This document shows positions 1 through 11,894 of a DNA stretch of 64,000 nucleotides, one piece after another; the first letter of the stretch is position 1, and each line of letters begins with the position of its first letter. This DNA is from Leuctra nigra (taxonomy: Eukaryota > Arthropoda > Insecta > Plecoptera > Leuctridae), in contig OW203769.1 in NCBI GenBank assembly GCA_934045905.1, positions 17,515,705 through 17,579,704 of the forward strand, read 5' to 3'. Position numbers and translations under genes: made by a program. The notes beneath the pieces are model-generated. The model worked only from the letters and a program-made list of their open reading frames with translations. It was not told the origin of the DNA and searched no databases.

Positions 1-123
1 ACAAAAAACGGATCAGGTAAAATAGTAACTACCTAGTTTAGAAACGGAATGAATCCAACGTTCCACAATTAAAATAAGACAACGTAATGTTTTGAACTGA
101 ATGAATCAAAACTTTCAAAAAAA

Positions 124-1083
124 ATAGCAACCTTCAAGGAAATGTCAGGCTAGACAGAAGCTCAGAAACGGAATAAATCCAACGTTTCCAAGAAGAAAAT
201 AATTTGAAATAATCAATCCCCTGGACAAAAACTGTAGATACCTAATATCTATGCTTTAAAAGCGATTCAATTTTACTAATACCTACACAAAGTACACCAA
301 ATTGCCAAAATTATCAACGAAAAGAAGCAAAATGCAGGAGAGATTTGGAATGACGTGTGAACGCTAGAAGAGAACAAACGCCACTCAATGATATTATTGA
401 AATGTGAGCTTATGTTTCTAATCCCTCCTGGATGCAAAATCAGCCAAGTAGAAACACGGGAGGCACGGCCATTAGAACTACGAATTGACGAAAAGACAAT
501 CAAGGTCCTTAAAAACTCGAAATGATTTGTTGGAAACTATGATCCAAATTGAATTATTCAAATTTGATCAACTCAATAAACATAAAAATATCTGCTTTTC
601 ACAAAAAAACTGTACATACCATCAAAACACTCTTGTACCTAAAGCAAATCAGATTCAGTTGCATTGGAAAGACATTCATTTTCAATGTTTCATTTCTGAC
701 AGCTATTAAAAATGTCAATAAGTGCATACTTTCTTGACAGATTCGGCTGAAAATTTGTAAAATAAGTGACATTGTTGGTCTTACTGACCATGCTAAATAT
801 GAGTTTGATCACATTTCTCGAAGACCATTTTCATTTTTTAGGCTATCAGGAGATACTTATTTTAACAATGAACCAATGGATGGATTTCAAAAAAAAATTG
901 GGTCTGCAAACAGAGAAGGTTGTCTTTACATGTGTGCAAAATTTCAGGTCGATCGGTGAAACGGTGCGACTTCCATTGCTTCCTTTAGCATACAAAAACA
1001 AAAACAAAAAAAATAAAAAAAAATAAAACAGAGGTCCGTGCTAAAAGAGCCAAATGGAGTCGCTCGCTTCGCTCGCTCAATTA
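124..1083 (+). mobile_element. Family A repeat, truncated upstream copy
   Basis: The stretch from 131 to 1083 is duplicated at 2034-2985 with few differences. It contains the 3' hallmarks of family A: an A-rich AAAACAAAAAC run, then GTGCTAAAAGAGCCAAATGG and GAGTCGCTCGCTTCGCTCGC. Open frames inside are short and not protein-like. Confidence 0.75.
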
Positions 1084-1205
1084 TATGCAACTCTTCGAAC
1101 TGGAATTCCCTCCGAGGCAAACATAATAACCACTCGTCAATATTAATTTTCAATTAATTTATTTCTGGTTTTCATTGCAACTTTGAAAGCCATTTCGTGA
1201 TCAAG

Positions 1206-1336
1206 GTACACTCGGCACAACAAAAATTGATCAGTGAAGACCACGGTGGTGAAGACTGACTTCTGACGGTGCGATCTAATATTTTTCAGTCAATCAGATT
1301 TATTGAATGATCAATTTTAGCTGTGCCAAGTGTACA
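1206..1336. mobile_element. Small TIR element
   Basis: TACACTCGGCACAACAAAAA on the left mirrors TTTTAGCTGTGCCAAGTGTA on the right. The core GGTGCGATCTAATATTTTTC recurs near 10070, so it is a family. Confidence 0.6.
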
Positions 1337-1838
1337 TATAGGTATTTTGTAAACATTTTGTTGAAGATTTCGTTGCTGGGATATTTTGAATGATAACTTA
1401 CGTGCTAAACTACACCAATCAATTTTCCGGTGAAACCAAGGGACAAGGGACCAAGGGACCAGTCCGGGCTATGCGCCCGGACTTGCATATCCTACTAAGT
1501 TCAATAAATGTACCTGTTCTTAAACCTCTTAGACCAATTTTTTATTTTATTTTGTAATTTATAATTCCCTAAAATAGCTATACTCTGCGATTCAAATTGC
1601 ACCTAAACGAATGACCTTTGTCCAAAATTTGCTCGGGGGCTATGCCCCGAACCCCGTTTTCCACTGTAATTTTTATAATATTATTTTAAATATTAGTAAT
1701 GTCCTATATAGAGAGCAGTTTTTGTAATTAATTATAGATTCTGACTGATTCTTATGCCATTTCATGTATTGTACAAGGAAAAACTATCAAGCAATTGTTT
1801 AAATAAATCCCAAACTCGTCCATATTTACTCCTAATAC

Positions 1839-2985
1839 TAGGAAAACGCTCTGTGTAACGCGTTGAATGAGCGAGCACGACACGTGCGCAAAAATTAACC
1901 GAATATGCGTTCGTTAACACACAGAAAACATTATTTTAAGTCAAACTGAAAGCAAACTACGATCCACTGAATCAATATAAAACAATGTGTCATTGTATGA
2001 CCACCATTAATGTGTAATCCGAGATATACCTAACCTTCAAGGAAATGTCAGGCTAGACAGAAGCTCAGAAACGGAATAAATCCAACGTTTCCAAGAAGAA
2101 AATAATTTGAAATAATCAATCCCCTGGACAAAAACTGTAGATACCTAATATCTATGCTTTAAAAGCGATTCAATTTTACTAATACCTTCACAAAGTACAC
2201 CAAATTGCCAAAATTATCAACGAAAAAAAGCACAATGCAGGAGAGATTTGGAATGACGTGTGAACGCTAGAAGAGAACAAACGCCACTCGATGATATTAT
2301 TGAAATGTGAGCTTATGTTTCTAATCCCTCCTGGATGCAAAATCAGCCAAGTAGAAACACGGGAGGCACGGCCATCAGAACTACGAATTGACGAAAAGAC
2401 AATCAAGGTCCTTAAAAACTCGAAATGATTTGTTGGAAACTATGATCCAAATTGAATTATTCAAATTTGATCAACTCAATACACATAAAAATATCTGCTT
2501 TTCACTAAAAAAGTGTACATACCATCAAAACACTCTTGTACCTAAAGCAAATCAGATTCAGTTGCATTGGAAAGACATTCATTTTCAATGTTTCATTTCT
2601 GACAGCTATTAAAAATGTCAATAAGTGCATACTTTCTTGACAGATTCGGCTGAAAATTGGTAAAATAAGTGACATTGTTGGTCTTACTGACCATGCTAAA
2701 TATGAGTTTGATCACATTTCTCGAAGACCATTTTCATTTTTTAGGCTATCAGGAGATACTTATTTTAACAATGAACCAATGGATGGATTTCAAAAAAAAA
2801 TTGGGTCTGCAAACAGAGAAGGTTGTCTTTACATGTGTGCAAAATTTCAGGTCGATCGGTGAAGCGGTGCGACTTCTATTGCTTCCTTTAGCATACAAAA
2901 ACAAAAACAAAAAAAAAACAAAAAAAAAAACAGAGGTCCGTGCTAAAAGAGCCAAATGGAGTCGCTCGCTTCGCTCGCTCAATTA
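1839..2985 (+). mobile_element. Family A repeat, full-length copy
   Basis: Opens with CTAGGAAAACGCTCTGTGTA and GCGTTGAATGAGCGAG, and closes with CGCTTCGCTCGCTCAATTA. Bases 2034-2985 repeat 131-1083. Start and end share an inverted TTGA(T)GAGCGAG / CTCGCTCAA core, the only TIR-like feature. Confidence 0.7.
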
Positions 2986-3300
2986 AAATTTCATCCTGGA
3001 TACGCCCTTGATTACACCATTCCAAAAGTGTGCAACGCCAAATCACGAAAGTGGACTCCCGGCCTTCTGTCTCTGCGACACGAGTGCGTGCGTCATTAAC
3101 ACGCGTCACGTGACGTGATTAATCGTGGCGGAGAAACGCGACGACAGCGGGACGAAAACGTCGGCAGTTTCCGTCAGCTAATCAGAGAATTCAATTAGAC
3201 CAATACATCATGAGTGTTGGCCCCGCAGAGTGGGCGATCTGACACCTTCATTACACCTGCGCAGTGAAATGCGCGGGGGTTGCCAGAGAGAAAATCATTT

Positions 3301-3540
3301 GTACGGGGAAAGAATGCTATAAGTTCATTTTTTGTAAAAATGAGTTACAGTGATTTTTATGATCTTTCAGCATATATACTCGGTTTTTAGAAAATATTGC
3401 CACAAAGTCTTGAAAAACGCAATTGAAATATCTATTTTGTATGGAAGATAGATACAAGTTTCAACATAAAACTTCGTTCCGAATGTGACTTATAGCGTTC
3501 TTTCCCTGTGCCCTTCAAATGATTTGTAGCATTGTGTTCA
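3301..3540 (+). mobile_element. Family G MITE copy
   Basis: Contains GAAAAACGCAATTGAAATAT and CATAAAACTTCGTTCCGA, ending CCCTGTGCCCTTCAA. It matches 3889-4115 (inverted) and the best-preserved copy at 50501-50760. Confidence 0.6.
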
Positions 3541-3888
3541 TCAATAAAAACCAGGGGCCACAGACATGGGAAGTTTTCACTGTAGGTAACTCCCAAGTAG
3601 GGTCTCTGATTTTTTATTTTTTTATTGAAATTATCAATATGTATTAATTTTTTAACATTTCAACTTAGAATCCTGTAATTTGCAACTCTCGACTTTAATA
3701 TTTAGTTGTTAATTTTATATCATCAGAATATTATGAGGAAATTTGAACGCATGTGGTAATAATTTAGATATTGCTGTCTACGTTTAAAAACATCCGGATA
3801 GGTGTATATAAAAATCTTTCTAAAAATACACATAATATTTGTTTTTGGTTAGAATCTATCGTTGGTAAATAGTTCAAATCTAAATTAA

Positions 3889-4115
3889 GGGTACAGGGGA
3901 AGAGTACTATTCACATTGGGATGAAAATGAGATAAACGAGGATTTATGTTGAATGAAACATGTATACAGATCGATACAGATCCATACAGATCGATATTTC
4001 AATTGCGTTTTTCAAGACTTTGTAGGTAGTAATATTTCTAAAAACCGAGTGAATATTTTGAAAGCTAATAAAAATCACTACAAAAAGGACTCCGCGTTCT
4101 TCGCCTGCGTACCCT
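3889..4115 (-). mobile_element. Family G MITE copy, inverted, nested in family H
   Basis: AGGGTACAGGGGAAGAG at the left and GCGTACCCTTCA at the right form TIRs. The body is the inverse of 3301-3540. ATTA flanks both ends. Confidence 0.65.
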
Positions 4116-4132
4116 TCAATTATTACTAGTGA

Positions 4133-4413
4133 TTTTTTTGTCAGGGGCTTAACGTCGCACTGTTCTGCAGCGAGGCTAATGGCGACGGATGAATGATTAT
4201 GATGATGATTGGTAGATGATGATGAAGAGTAGGTAAGGATGGAAGGTGGGAAGGAGGCGGTCGTGGCCTATTAGTAGGGTACCTTCCCAGCATTTGCCTG
4301 TCGACTGAGGGAAAACCACGAAAAAACCCCAGTCAGGAAGGACGGCCGCGGGAATCGAACCCGGGCCTCCGGAATACAAGTTCAGAGCGTTACCACTCAG
4401 CCAACCTGTTCCG
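4133..4413 (-). mobile_element. tRNA-derived SINE with 12-base target duplication
   Basis: On the minus strand: A box TGGCTGAGTGG (4393-4403), B box GGTTCGATTCC (4351-4361), a body with TTTCGTGGTTTTCCCTCAGT and AATGCTGGGAAGGTACCC, a CAT-rich stretch, and a short A tail at 4133-4139. TATTACTAGTGA flanks it at 4121-4132 and 4414-4425, the mark of LINE-driven insertion. The body resembles a SINE domain common in insects. Confidence 0.9.
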
Positions 4414-4914
4414 TATTACTAGTGAAATCACTGTGTATTTTCAACTCCACTAAAGCTAGGGCTAACTCACATATTTCGAGTTATTATCTTGGAAATTAGT
4501 TCCACTTGCTCACAATTTTCTTGCTTTTACGCACAAGGAAATTTATCTATTACTTCCATGACTACAAAAACTCAAAATGGAGTAATTCTGACTTTATGTT
4601 TTATCAGTCTATAACTTCAACAAAATGTGTTTTCGTGATGTGAAATATTTTAACTTGATTTGGGACATCTTGACACCTGTAGGTGTTGGTACTGATTTAT
4701 AAGCTTATCTCTAGTCTACCTAATTGACTTAGGAATGTGACAGCAGAATGTAAATTGATTTATTCATTGATTTCTAATGCCGGGTTTGAATATTGAACTA
4801 ATACATAATAATTGACTAATTGACTATACATTCACAAAGAAGTATATCAATATTAAACATGTTTTTAAAGATTCATGACTATGGTCTATTATTATTAATG
4901 CATATCAAAGTTTT

Positions 4915-5090
4915 GGGATATTTTGTCATGTTTTATATAAAATTATTTATTTTTGGACAAAAACTGTTCAAATTTCATGAAAAATAAATAAAAAAAATTG
5001 TCCTGAGCAAGATTTTGATATTAAAATCGAAACTGTTGACAAAAATAAATAATTTTATATAAAACATGACGAAATATCCCAAAACTTTGA
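4915..5090. mobile_element. Hairpin MITE
   Basis: Inverted arms of about 50 bases: TCAAAGTTTTGGGATATTTT at the left, mirrored by AAATATCCCAAAACTTTGA at the right, with a ~75-base spacer. One mismatch within the first 30 bases. Confidence 0.75.
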
Positions 5091-5270
5091 ATTTGATTTA
5101 ATATCAATATTATCAATCATTTATTACCAAGGAGAATGATTGTTATAATGTATGATTTTGCACTGATCCCAAATAGTCCCCTAAGCTCATGGGCGTTCAA
5201 GAGGGTGGGGGAGGCAGGAAGGATGCATATCCTCAAGTGTCATTCGGATTCCACAGTAACCGAAAAATAA

Positions 5271-6300
5271 CTAGGAAAACGCTCAGTGTAACGCGTTGAT
5301 GAGCGAGCACAGAACATGCAACATCCCCATAGTAACGATGCACGACACGGCACAAGACGATTTTCTCTGCAATTTTTCAATCTCCATAATACTCTGGATG
5401 AATAACAGATCCATTGTGTCGTGAAGTCTTACCTACATACCTTCTCCAGAAATCTCTTGTGACATCCCATACTAAACTCGTAAAATTACAATTAATACTT
5501 GACTGATTGGGCTTACAATATGTAAAATTTAATATTAAGTTGGTCTTGATCACCATGCAAAATTTGAACTTAATGTGAACATTTTTATTGTGGACCAATC
5601 AGAAGACATTATTTAAACTTAAACCAATGAGAGGATTTGGCCTTCGTACTGCAACCGATTTTATGCGCTAGCTCAAAAATGCTTTCATTTTACTGTACAT
5701 TGTGGATAGCTTGGCTGCTCTACAGGCCTTGCCTTGGAACAGAAGCTTAAAGAAGGCAGGGATGACAATTTAGTATACATTTTTCAAGATTATGGAATAA
5801 AATGACCTTAAAATGACAAAACTTTTGAAAATAACGACAGATTAGACTGAAAATTGGCAAAAATACCTAAAATGTTGGTACCAATGACCACGCGAAGTTT
5901 TAAGTTGATCGGTCAATCTGTTCTAGCTTAAATGTCAAAAATCACATGAAAAATGGTTTTAAATTTGAACCAATAGGAGGATTTGGCTGAAACTTTTTAT
6001 GATTGGGTACAATGTTGGTTGCAATGTTTTTGCTAAATTTCAAATTGATCAAAGCAACCAATCGAAAGATAATTTTTTTAAAATTTGAACCAATCACGGG
6101 AGCCCATTCAAAAACGATCCCAGGGACCGCATAGAGTACGTTAGTATGTGTACAAAATTTCAGATCGATTGCTTGAGCGGTTTGACCTGGGCTGTGACCA
6201 CAAAAAAAAATACAAACAAAAAAACAAACAAACAAACAAACAAACACACAGAGAAAGTGCCATAAGAGTACCGTGGTGACGCTCGCTACGCTCGCTCAAT
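5271..6300 (+). mobile_element. Family A repeat copy
   Basis: Opens CTAGGAAAACGCTCAGTGTA, closes CGCTCGCTACGCTCGCTCAA. An (AAAC)n microsatellite at 6215-6247 occupies the position of the A-rich runs in other copies. Confidence 0.75.
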
Positions 6301-6351
6301 GAAAATAAGTAATTTTTTTCAATTATCCTCATCTAAGAATTTGCCCGCCTT

Positions 6352-6376
6352 CCCCCCCCCCCCCCCCCCCCCCCCC
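6352..6376. repeat. C homopolymer of 25
   Basis: Uninterrupted C25, followed by TCACCACGCCACGG. Confidence 0.9.
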
Positions 6377-6860
6377 TCACCACGCCACGGAAGCGAATAT
6401 TTTTTCAGTCAAAGACTTCGCAAATGGGAGAAAATATTATTTTTATAAAATTCCAGTTTTATGTTTTTGAATGTCATTCACGATTAGTTCTGGGATGAAA
6501 TTGGGGTCGTGAAAACCCTCTCGAGTAAAAAATGTTCAATTTTTTTATTCGAAATAGATCATTTACTGTTTATATATCCTTCATTTTACTGATGTAATAG
6601 CTGTCACAACGCAATAGGTATACTACACTTCTAAATCGGAGTTATATTTTTTAACTAAGTATAAAGGAGTTTTTGTCACAGTCAATATACGTCCCATTTT
6701 ACGAAGTCTTGCCAGAGAAATTCTCGCGCCCCGCAACCGACTTGCGACGCCCATGACACAAAGCAATGTCACCCCCAATGGAATGACTATATTGTGCCCC
6801 CCCCCCCCCCTTATCACTCGCATGACCCGGTGATATTAGCGTGTCACTATCCCCTGCGGC

Positions 6861-6885
6861 GGGGGGGGGGGGGGGGGGGGGGGGG
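6861..6885. repeat. G homopolymer of 25
   Basis: Uninterrupted G25 flanked by CTGCGGC and CTGCC; a C run of about 13 lies 60 bases to the left. Confidence 0.9.
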
Positions 6886-7279
6886 CTGCCAGCGCACCCA
6901 AGTGTGCTGATAGCTGATACGAAACCAGATCTCTTACGCACCACTGCACTAGAGAGAGAATTGTACAAGTCAGGCGTTTTAGTTTGTTTCCACTTCTAGA
7001 TACATTAGTTTTTGTTTTTCAAGAGTTGATCGCAGAGAAGGCATTACTAATATTGTGAGAGGAAGGTGGCAAATATCTGGCAAACTAACAATTCTCGCTA
7101 TTTTCTCTCTCACTTCGGGAATACTGTTAAATTATCCTGCCTTCACTGGAAGTTTTCCATAAAACAAAGCCAGGTATTACAGGCGGATACATCATGCATG
7201 CATTTTGATAAAGGTGCTTTCTCCCAAGATGAAAAGATTTTCCTCCTCTTGGATGAAAATCTAAAATTAACAATCTGAA

Positions 7280-8310
7280 TATCATTTCCTAGGTCATATG
7301 GAAATGTCATATTTGACAAATACGTGCTTTATATTTATTTTGACAAACATTTTGAAATATTGCTACAATTTCAATACCTCTGTAATTTCTAAACCGATCT
7401 TGCCGAAAATTTGTAAAACCTTCTGAAATGTTGCTCTCAATGGCCATACCAAATTTCAACTTGATCGGACAATTGGTTTAATTTCCGCTTTTCTCCCAAT
7501 CACTTAGTCACTGGCTAATCAACGCGTCGTTGACGGGATGCCCTTGCAAGTCGCGACCTCGTCGTTAGCTCGTCGCATGTGACATGAGTACCCCCCCCCC
7601 CCTGCAGGGGACACTAATTGGGGTGAACACCTCGCGACACTTGCGAGAACATTCTTCAATCATCCCTAGTCATTAGTACGTCCTCTTGCGAGCAAGTCCC
7701 ACAGCATCAATTAGAAACTATTGGAAACATTTGACTGCCACGAGAGGAAAGTAGAGAATACCGATATTTTGTTACGTATGCGCAGAACTTTTCATTATAG
7801 GTATAGGCATTGGTATGGCACAGTCCGAAAATTAACTCCGCGATTTTTTCGATCAGCTTTCGCATAGAAAGGTTTAAAATGATTTTGAAGTCAGAAACGT
7901 CAATTTTCAAATAAGGCTGAAATCTTCGCCGAGAAAATGCAACGCAGCGAATTTTTGGAAATTCAACCCTCTTAGGAATATTAAAAATGATTTTTGGGGC
8001 ATATTATTTCAAAGGAAAGCATAAATAGTGAACACCTCATTACGTCAAAAACATTCCTTATATGCTGCGCAGCTTTTTTTTTTAATTCAGTTGTTTTGGA
8101 ACAGCTGAATATGATTTTTTGTTAAATTTTATTTGATGAAAAACGAGTATGTCCATTAAAACATTTAGGGAATTTTTTGAAATACAATTTTCTTGGGATA
8201 TCTGAAAGTGATTTTTGGGAATTATTGGAAACTCGATTCTCTTAGGATAGCTTCACATTATTTTGGGTAAATTAATGAAGAAAAACTAATATGTCTATTG
8301 TTGAAAACAG
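7280..8310. other. Intergenic stretch with no gene
   Basis: Fragments related to family A (GACAAATACGTGC, GGCCATACCAAATTTCAACT, near 7300-7480) and AT-rich sequence. No supported coding region. Confidence 0.4.
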
Positions 8311-8315
8311 ACTTA

Positions 8316-8599
8316 AGCTGGGTTCCCATACTTCGCATCGAATTCGCTTCCGGTTCGCTTCGCTTTCGCAAAATGGCTACCTTTTAACAAAGGAAATCGT
8401 CCATGTTTACATTCGCATGTTCACTTGTTTCGATTTCGTTTCGGTCTCGTCAAAGTTAAAATTGGCTCAACTTTAACGAAACCGAAACACGGGAACATGC
8501 GAATGTAAACATGGACGATTTCCCTTGTTAAAAGGTAGCCATTTTGCGAAAGCGAAGCGAACCGGAAGCGAATTCGATGTGAAGTATGGGAACCCAGCT
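8316..8599. mobile_element. Near-perfect hairpin element with TTA duplication
   Basis: Arms of about 135 bases begin AGCTGGGTTCCCATACTTCG and mirror to GAAGTATGGGAACCCAGCT. The loop is about 15 bases around 8455. TTA flanks both sides (8313-8315, 8600-8602), as for PIF/Harbinger-type MITEs. Confidence 0.85.
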
Positions 8600-11160
8600 T
8601 TAGTCTAGGTAGATCAAAAGAAGAAAATGCCGCGCAGCGAATTTTTGGATATTTAGCTCTCTTAGGAAGGCTGTCAATGATTTTGGGGCATAGATATGCT
8701 ATGACCATTAGGTATGGCCATTGCCATGTTGCCCATACCCGTGCGCACGCCTGGTTATTCAAGAGAAGCATTCAATTAATTATCATACTTCCTGGAATTG
8801 TTTGAATCATCGCATGGTTTATTTGCCATATTAAATCGTTAACGTGAATTTACGGTGAGAATGTTTCACGTTATTTTGGTATACTGCCATGTTCACAGCA
8901 ATACAAACAAAGCGTGGAAACAACTGTTTGCATGTATAAATACGTTGTTTTACGCGAGGACAAGCATGCCTTTATGTAATTACTTCAAATTCCCAAACAG
9001 TTATTCGATGTTCGAAAATTTTATGAAAAAAAAACAGCTATACAACAAACTCATTAATTGGTGTCCGACTCATAATCCATTTTTCCTTTGAAACATTATT
9101 GTATTTGGACTTTTTCTATCGTCAATGTACTCATAAGTTCCCAAAATGCGTTTAGCAGTTTTTAAACAAAGGTTCGAAATATTCAAACAAAATCCCTGCG
9201 TCAAAGTATCTTAGTCTAGAAGTAATTTACCTAATTATTATCCGTTTTACCAGTGTGAAAGATTCAGATTCTATTCTCTATTTGGAACTGTTGAAAAAAT
9301 ATGCCTAAATGGCTCCTATAAATATGCCTATTGGAATTTTATCGTACACCATCATTGTAAATTTACAAGAAATTGTTGTTTAGTGGTTTCTAAAATGCTC
9401 GAAATATTCAAAAATAATCAAAATAAATCACTGCCTTCAACAGTGTGTATTCTTCGAACGTTTCGAATCGAACTTGGAAGGCTGTGTCACCTAAACTCAC
9501 CCCGTCAGCTGTGCGATGTGGGGAATGTGGCGTATAACTCACTCTAGCAATAACTCAACACTGTCAAGACACAAGGGTAGTTAGAGAACACGTGACACCA
9601 CATCCACGTTCATCAAAACACACGCAAATGAGCCGGCTTGGCGGCGAGCCAGATTACAGATTGATGACTCAATTCGCTGACGCTAATGTCATCGTATATT
9701 ACACGGAATACCGTGTTTTTTGAAGGTTATTGGTAACAGTTTTACTCATATGAATAAGGATGGCATGTGGCTGCAAACGATCTGATTTCATAGAGAATGA
9801 GACTCATGTAATCATAGGTTAAAAGCCGGAAGTCAATTTAAATAATTCTTGAGTAGATGAGCTCATAAACCAGTAATTCTGACTCTCATGACTCTAGTAT
9901 GGAAAGACAAAGAGTCATATTGAAACGGATACAATTTTAATTTGGCCAATATGTACACTTGGCCAAATAAAAAATTTGAATGACTGCTGGTCATGTTCCA
10001 TAACAATCAATGCTTGATTTTGTCATTGAATGAGAGTGATACAAGGAGATCGCTTGGACTGACATCAGATGGTGCGATCTAACATTTTTTAGCCAAGCAG
10101 ATTTATTGAGCGTTCATTTTTAGTTGTGCCAAGTGAGTGAATATGTTAATTTAAACTACAATCCGTATACTGTCCGATTTTATGTTATCGGTAGTGTAAG
10201 TGAGTGAATGGATATGGTTTCACTCAATTTGTGGTTATACAATATCTATTGTAATTTTAAAGATTAAATCGAACGAAGAGTACCTAGCATCAATCTTTCC
10301 ATTGCTAAATTCTCAAACACGCAAGGGCTCGATTTTTGCAGAAAATAGATAGTAATCTGTCCTGAATGTATACTTTTATACCTGCGTATCGCTCGGCATT
10401 ATTACAACAGCTGTAGAGCGCCATCTACACAAACCCTTAAAATAATAAAACCGGTAAAATCAACTATAAAAGTCAAATGAAGCGAAACGCAGCCCCACTT
10501 AACTTTATACGAGTACTAACTTTAACAAATTTCACCCCCAGATAAGAGAATGTCGAGCATTTTCCCCAAGTGTCGCGGCATGTGATTGTCGGCGTATGTT
10601 TGATGGAGGTGCCGCGTCTGCCCCTAGTGTCAAGTGCACCCCGTCTCCCCTGCGCCAGATCACACTTCACCCGTCTCCCCTATTTCCCAGCATCCAGGCG
10701 ATCAAGATGTCACTGTCTGTGATGCCGGCAACAGACCCAGAGTTTAGAGCCAGACTAATTGTCTTATCGTATGTTGTGGCTTGGTGGATAAGAGCAGGGA
10801 GGGAGATTTAATTAAAATGTTTCTCTTTAGATATGATGTACAGGAAAAAAATCTCTATTTTATGATCTTGATTGATGTTTATCTAATTTTTCTAACAAGC
10901 GTTTTTAGTCATAGTTGTTTTTATTGGGAATATTTTGATCTGCTCAACAAGCTTTGAGCTACAGCTGGTTAGGGGACGGCGCCAGAATTTTCTGCTAGCT
11001 GGGGAAACGAGCGTTGGGCAATTGTTTTGGGGGGTCAAAAAATTATCTTGCTTCACATCTTTCTTCACCACTGTTCACAAAGATATAGCGGATAGTTTGT
11101 GCGCCAATAATCACCAAACGATCGTTCCCAGAGTGGTCACATGTGATTTTTTTTTAAATA
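8600..11160. other. Intergenic stretch with no supported gene
   Basis: AT-rich. Holds a diverged copy of the small TIR element (about 9948-10135, GATGGTGCGATCTAACATTT). 10540-10700 is locally GC-richer but has no conserved frame. Confidence 0.4.
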
Positions 11161-11179
11161 TTTTTCAGCGTTTAAAGCG

Positions 11180-11415
11180 CAGATGCACAATTGTCGCGGA
11201 CGGACGACGCGGATAGACGGCGGAGACGGATACAATGTTTAAGGCCGAAGCACAATTGACGCGGACGGACGACGCGGATGGACGGCGGAGACGGATACAA
11301 TGTTAAAGTCGTCGTCCGTCCGCGTCCGATTGTGAACAGCCAGAGTGAATATGTCATACCTAAACATCGTATCCGTCTCCGTCGTCCGTCCGCGTCGTCC
11401 GTCTGCGTCAATTTT
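11180..11415. repeat. Palindromic GC-rich repeat upstream of pannier
   Basis: Two tandem copies of a unit containing GACGCGGACGGACGACGCGG and GGCGGAGACGGATACAATGT (about 11190 and 11258) face inverted copies ending GCGTCAATTTT near 11415. This reads as a small TIR element with a duplicated left end, about 150 bp before the pannier exon acceptor. Confidence 0.6.
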
Positions 11416-11563
11416 ATTCTTTCAATTCAAGTTTTCTCCAGAGGCTATTGCCAAATCACGAAGTCAATTAAGTGTGAGAAAGACAGTTACGACCACTATG
11501 ATGGATTTCATTTGATTTTACTAATTCCCGTATCTGATTGTTTCTTGTCCCCTGTTCCAGACG

Positions 11564-11572
11564 ATGCAGTGA
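11564..11572 (+). promoter_or_regulatory. Two-codon upstream ORF in the pannier leader
   Basis: ATG CAG TGA lies 19 bases before the pannier ATG, in the same exon and in the same frame. It would be the first ATG met on this exon, so it may damp translation. Confidence 0.4.
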
Positions 11573-11590
11573 TCTCGCCATCGCGACGCC

Positions 11591-11894
11591 ATGTTCCACA
11601 ACGCCCCCTCCTGCGCGTCCTACAGCGACGCCTCCCCCGCCACCCCCTTCCCCTCGCACCCCGTGTACGTGCCGTCGTCGCGCGTGCTCGGCCACGCCTC
11701 GCAGTACCCGACGCAGGGCGGCGGCGCCGCGACGCACTACGACGCCTCGGCGACGTCCTGGCATCAGACGGGCGAGTGGGGCGGCGGCGGAGGCGGACAC
11801 AACGCCTTCTACGCCGCGCAGAACGCAGCCATGATGATGCCGGCGGCGTGGAGGGCGTACGACGGAGCGACGTTCCAGAGGGCGTCGCCTTATG
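11591..11894 (+). CDS. pnr: pannier coding exon 1
   Basis: ATG at 11591, donor GTGGGT at 11895, phase 1 exit. The exon itself begins at 11561 after a CCTGTTCCAG acceptor, so a non-coding upstream exon is expected. It is GC-rich and encodes a Gly/Ala/Tyr-rich N-terminal region with no finger. Confidence 0.85.

Larger units (their letters stand above)
3600..4560 (+). repeat. Family H repeat, split by two younger insertions
   Basis: Blocks TAGGTGTATATAAAAATCTT, AATCTATCGTTGGTAAATAG and GGGCTAACTCACATATTTCG occur in the same order at 47020-47520, where they are uninterrupted. Here a family G MITE and a SINE lie between them. Confidence 0.7.

Noticed and set aside
766..1026. Open frames in family A copies (766-1026, 2669-2986)
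   Set aside because: They sit in repeated non-coding sequence with A-rich runs and differ by frameshifts between copies.
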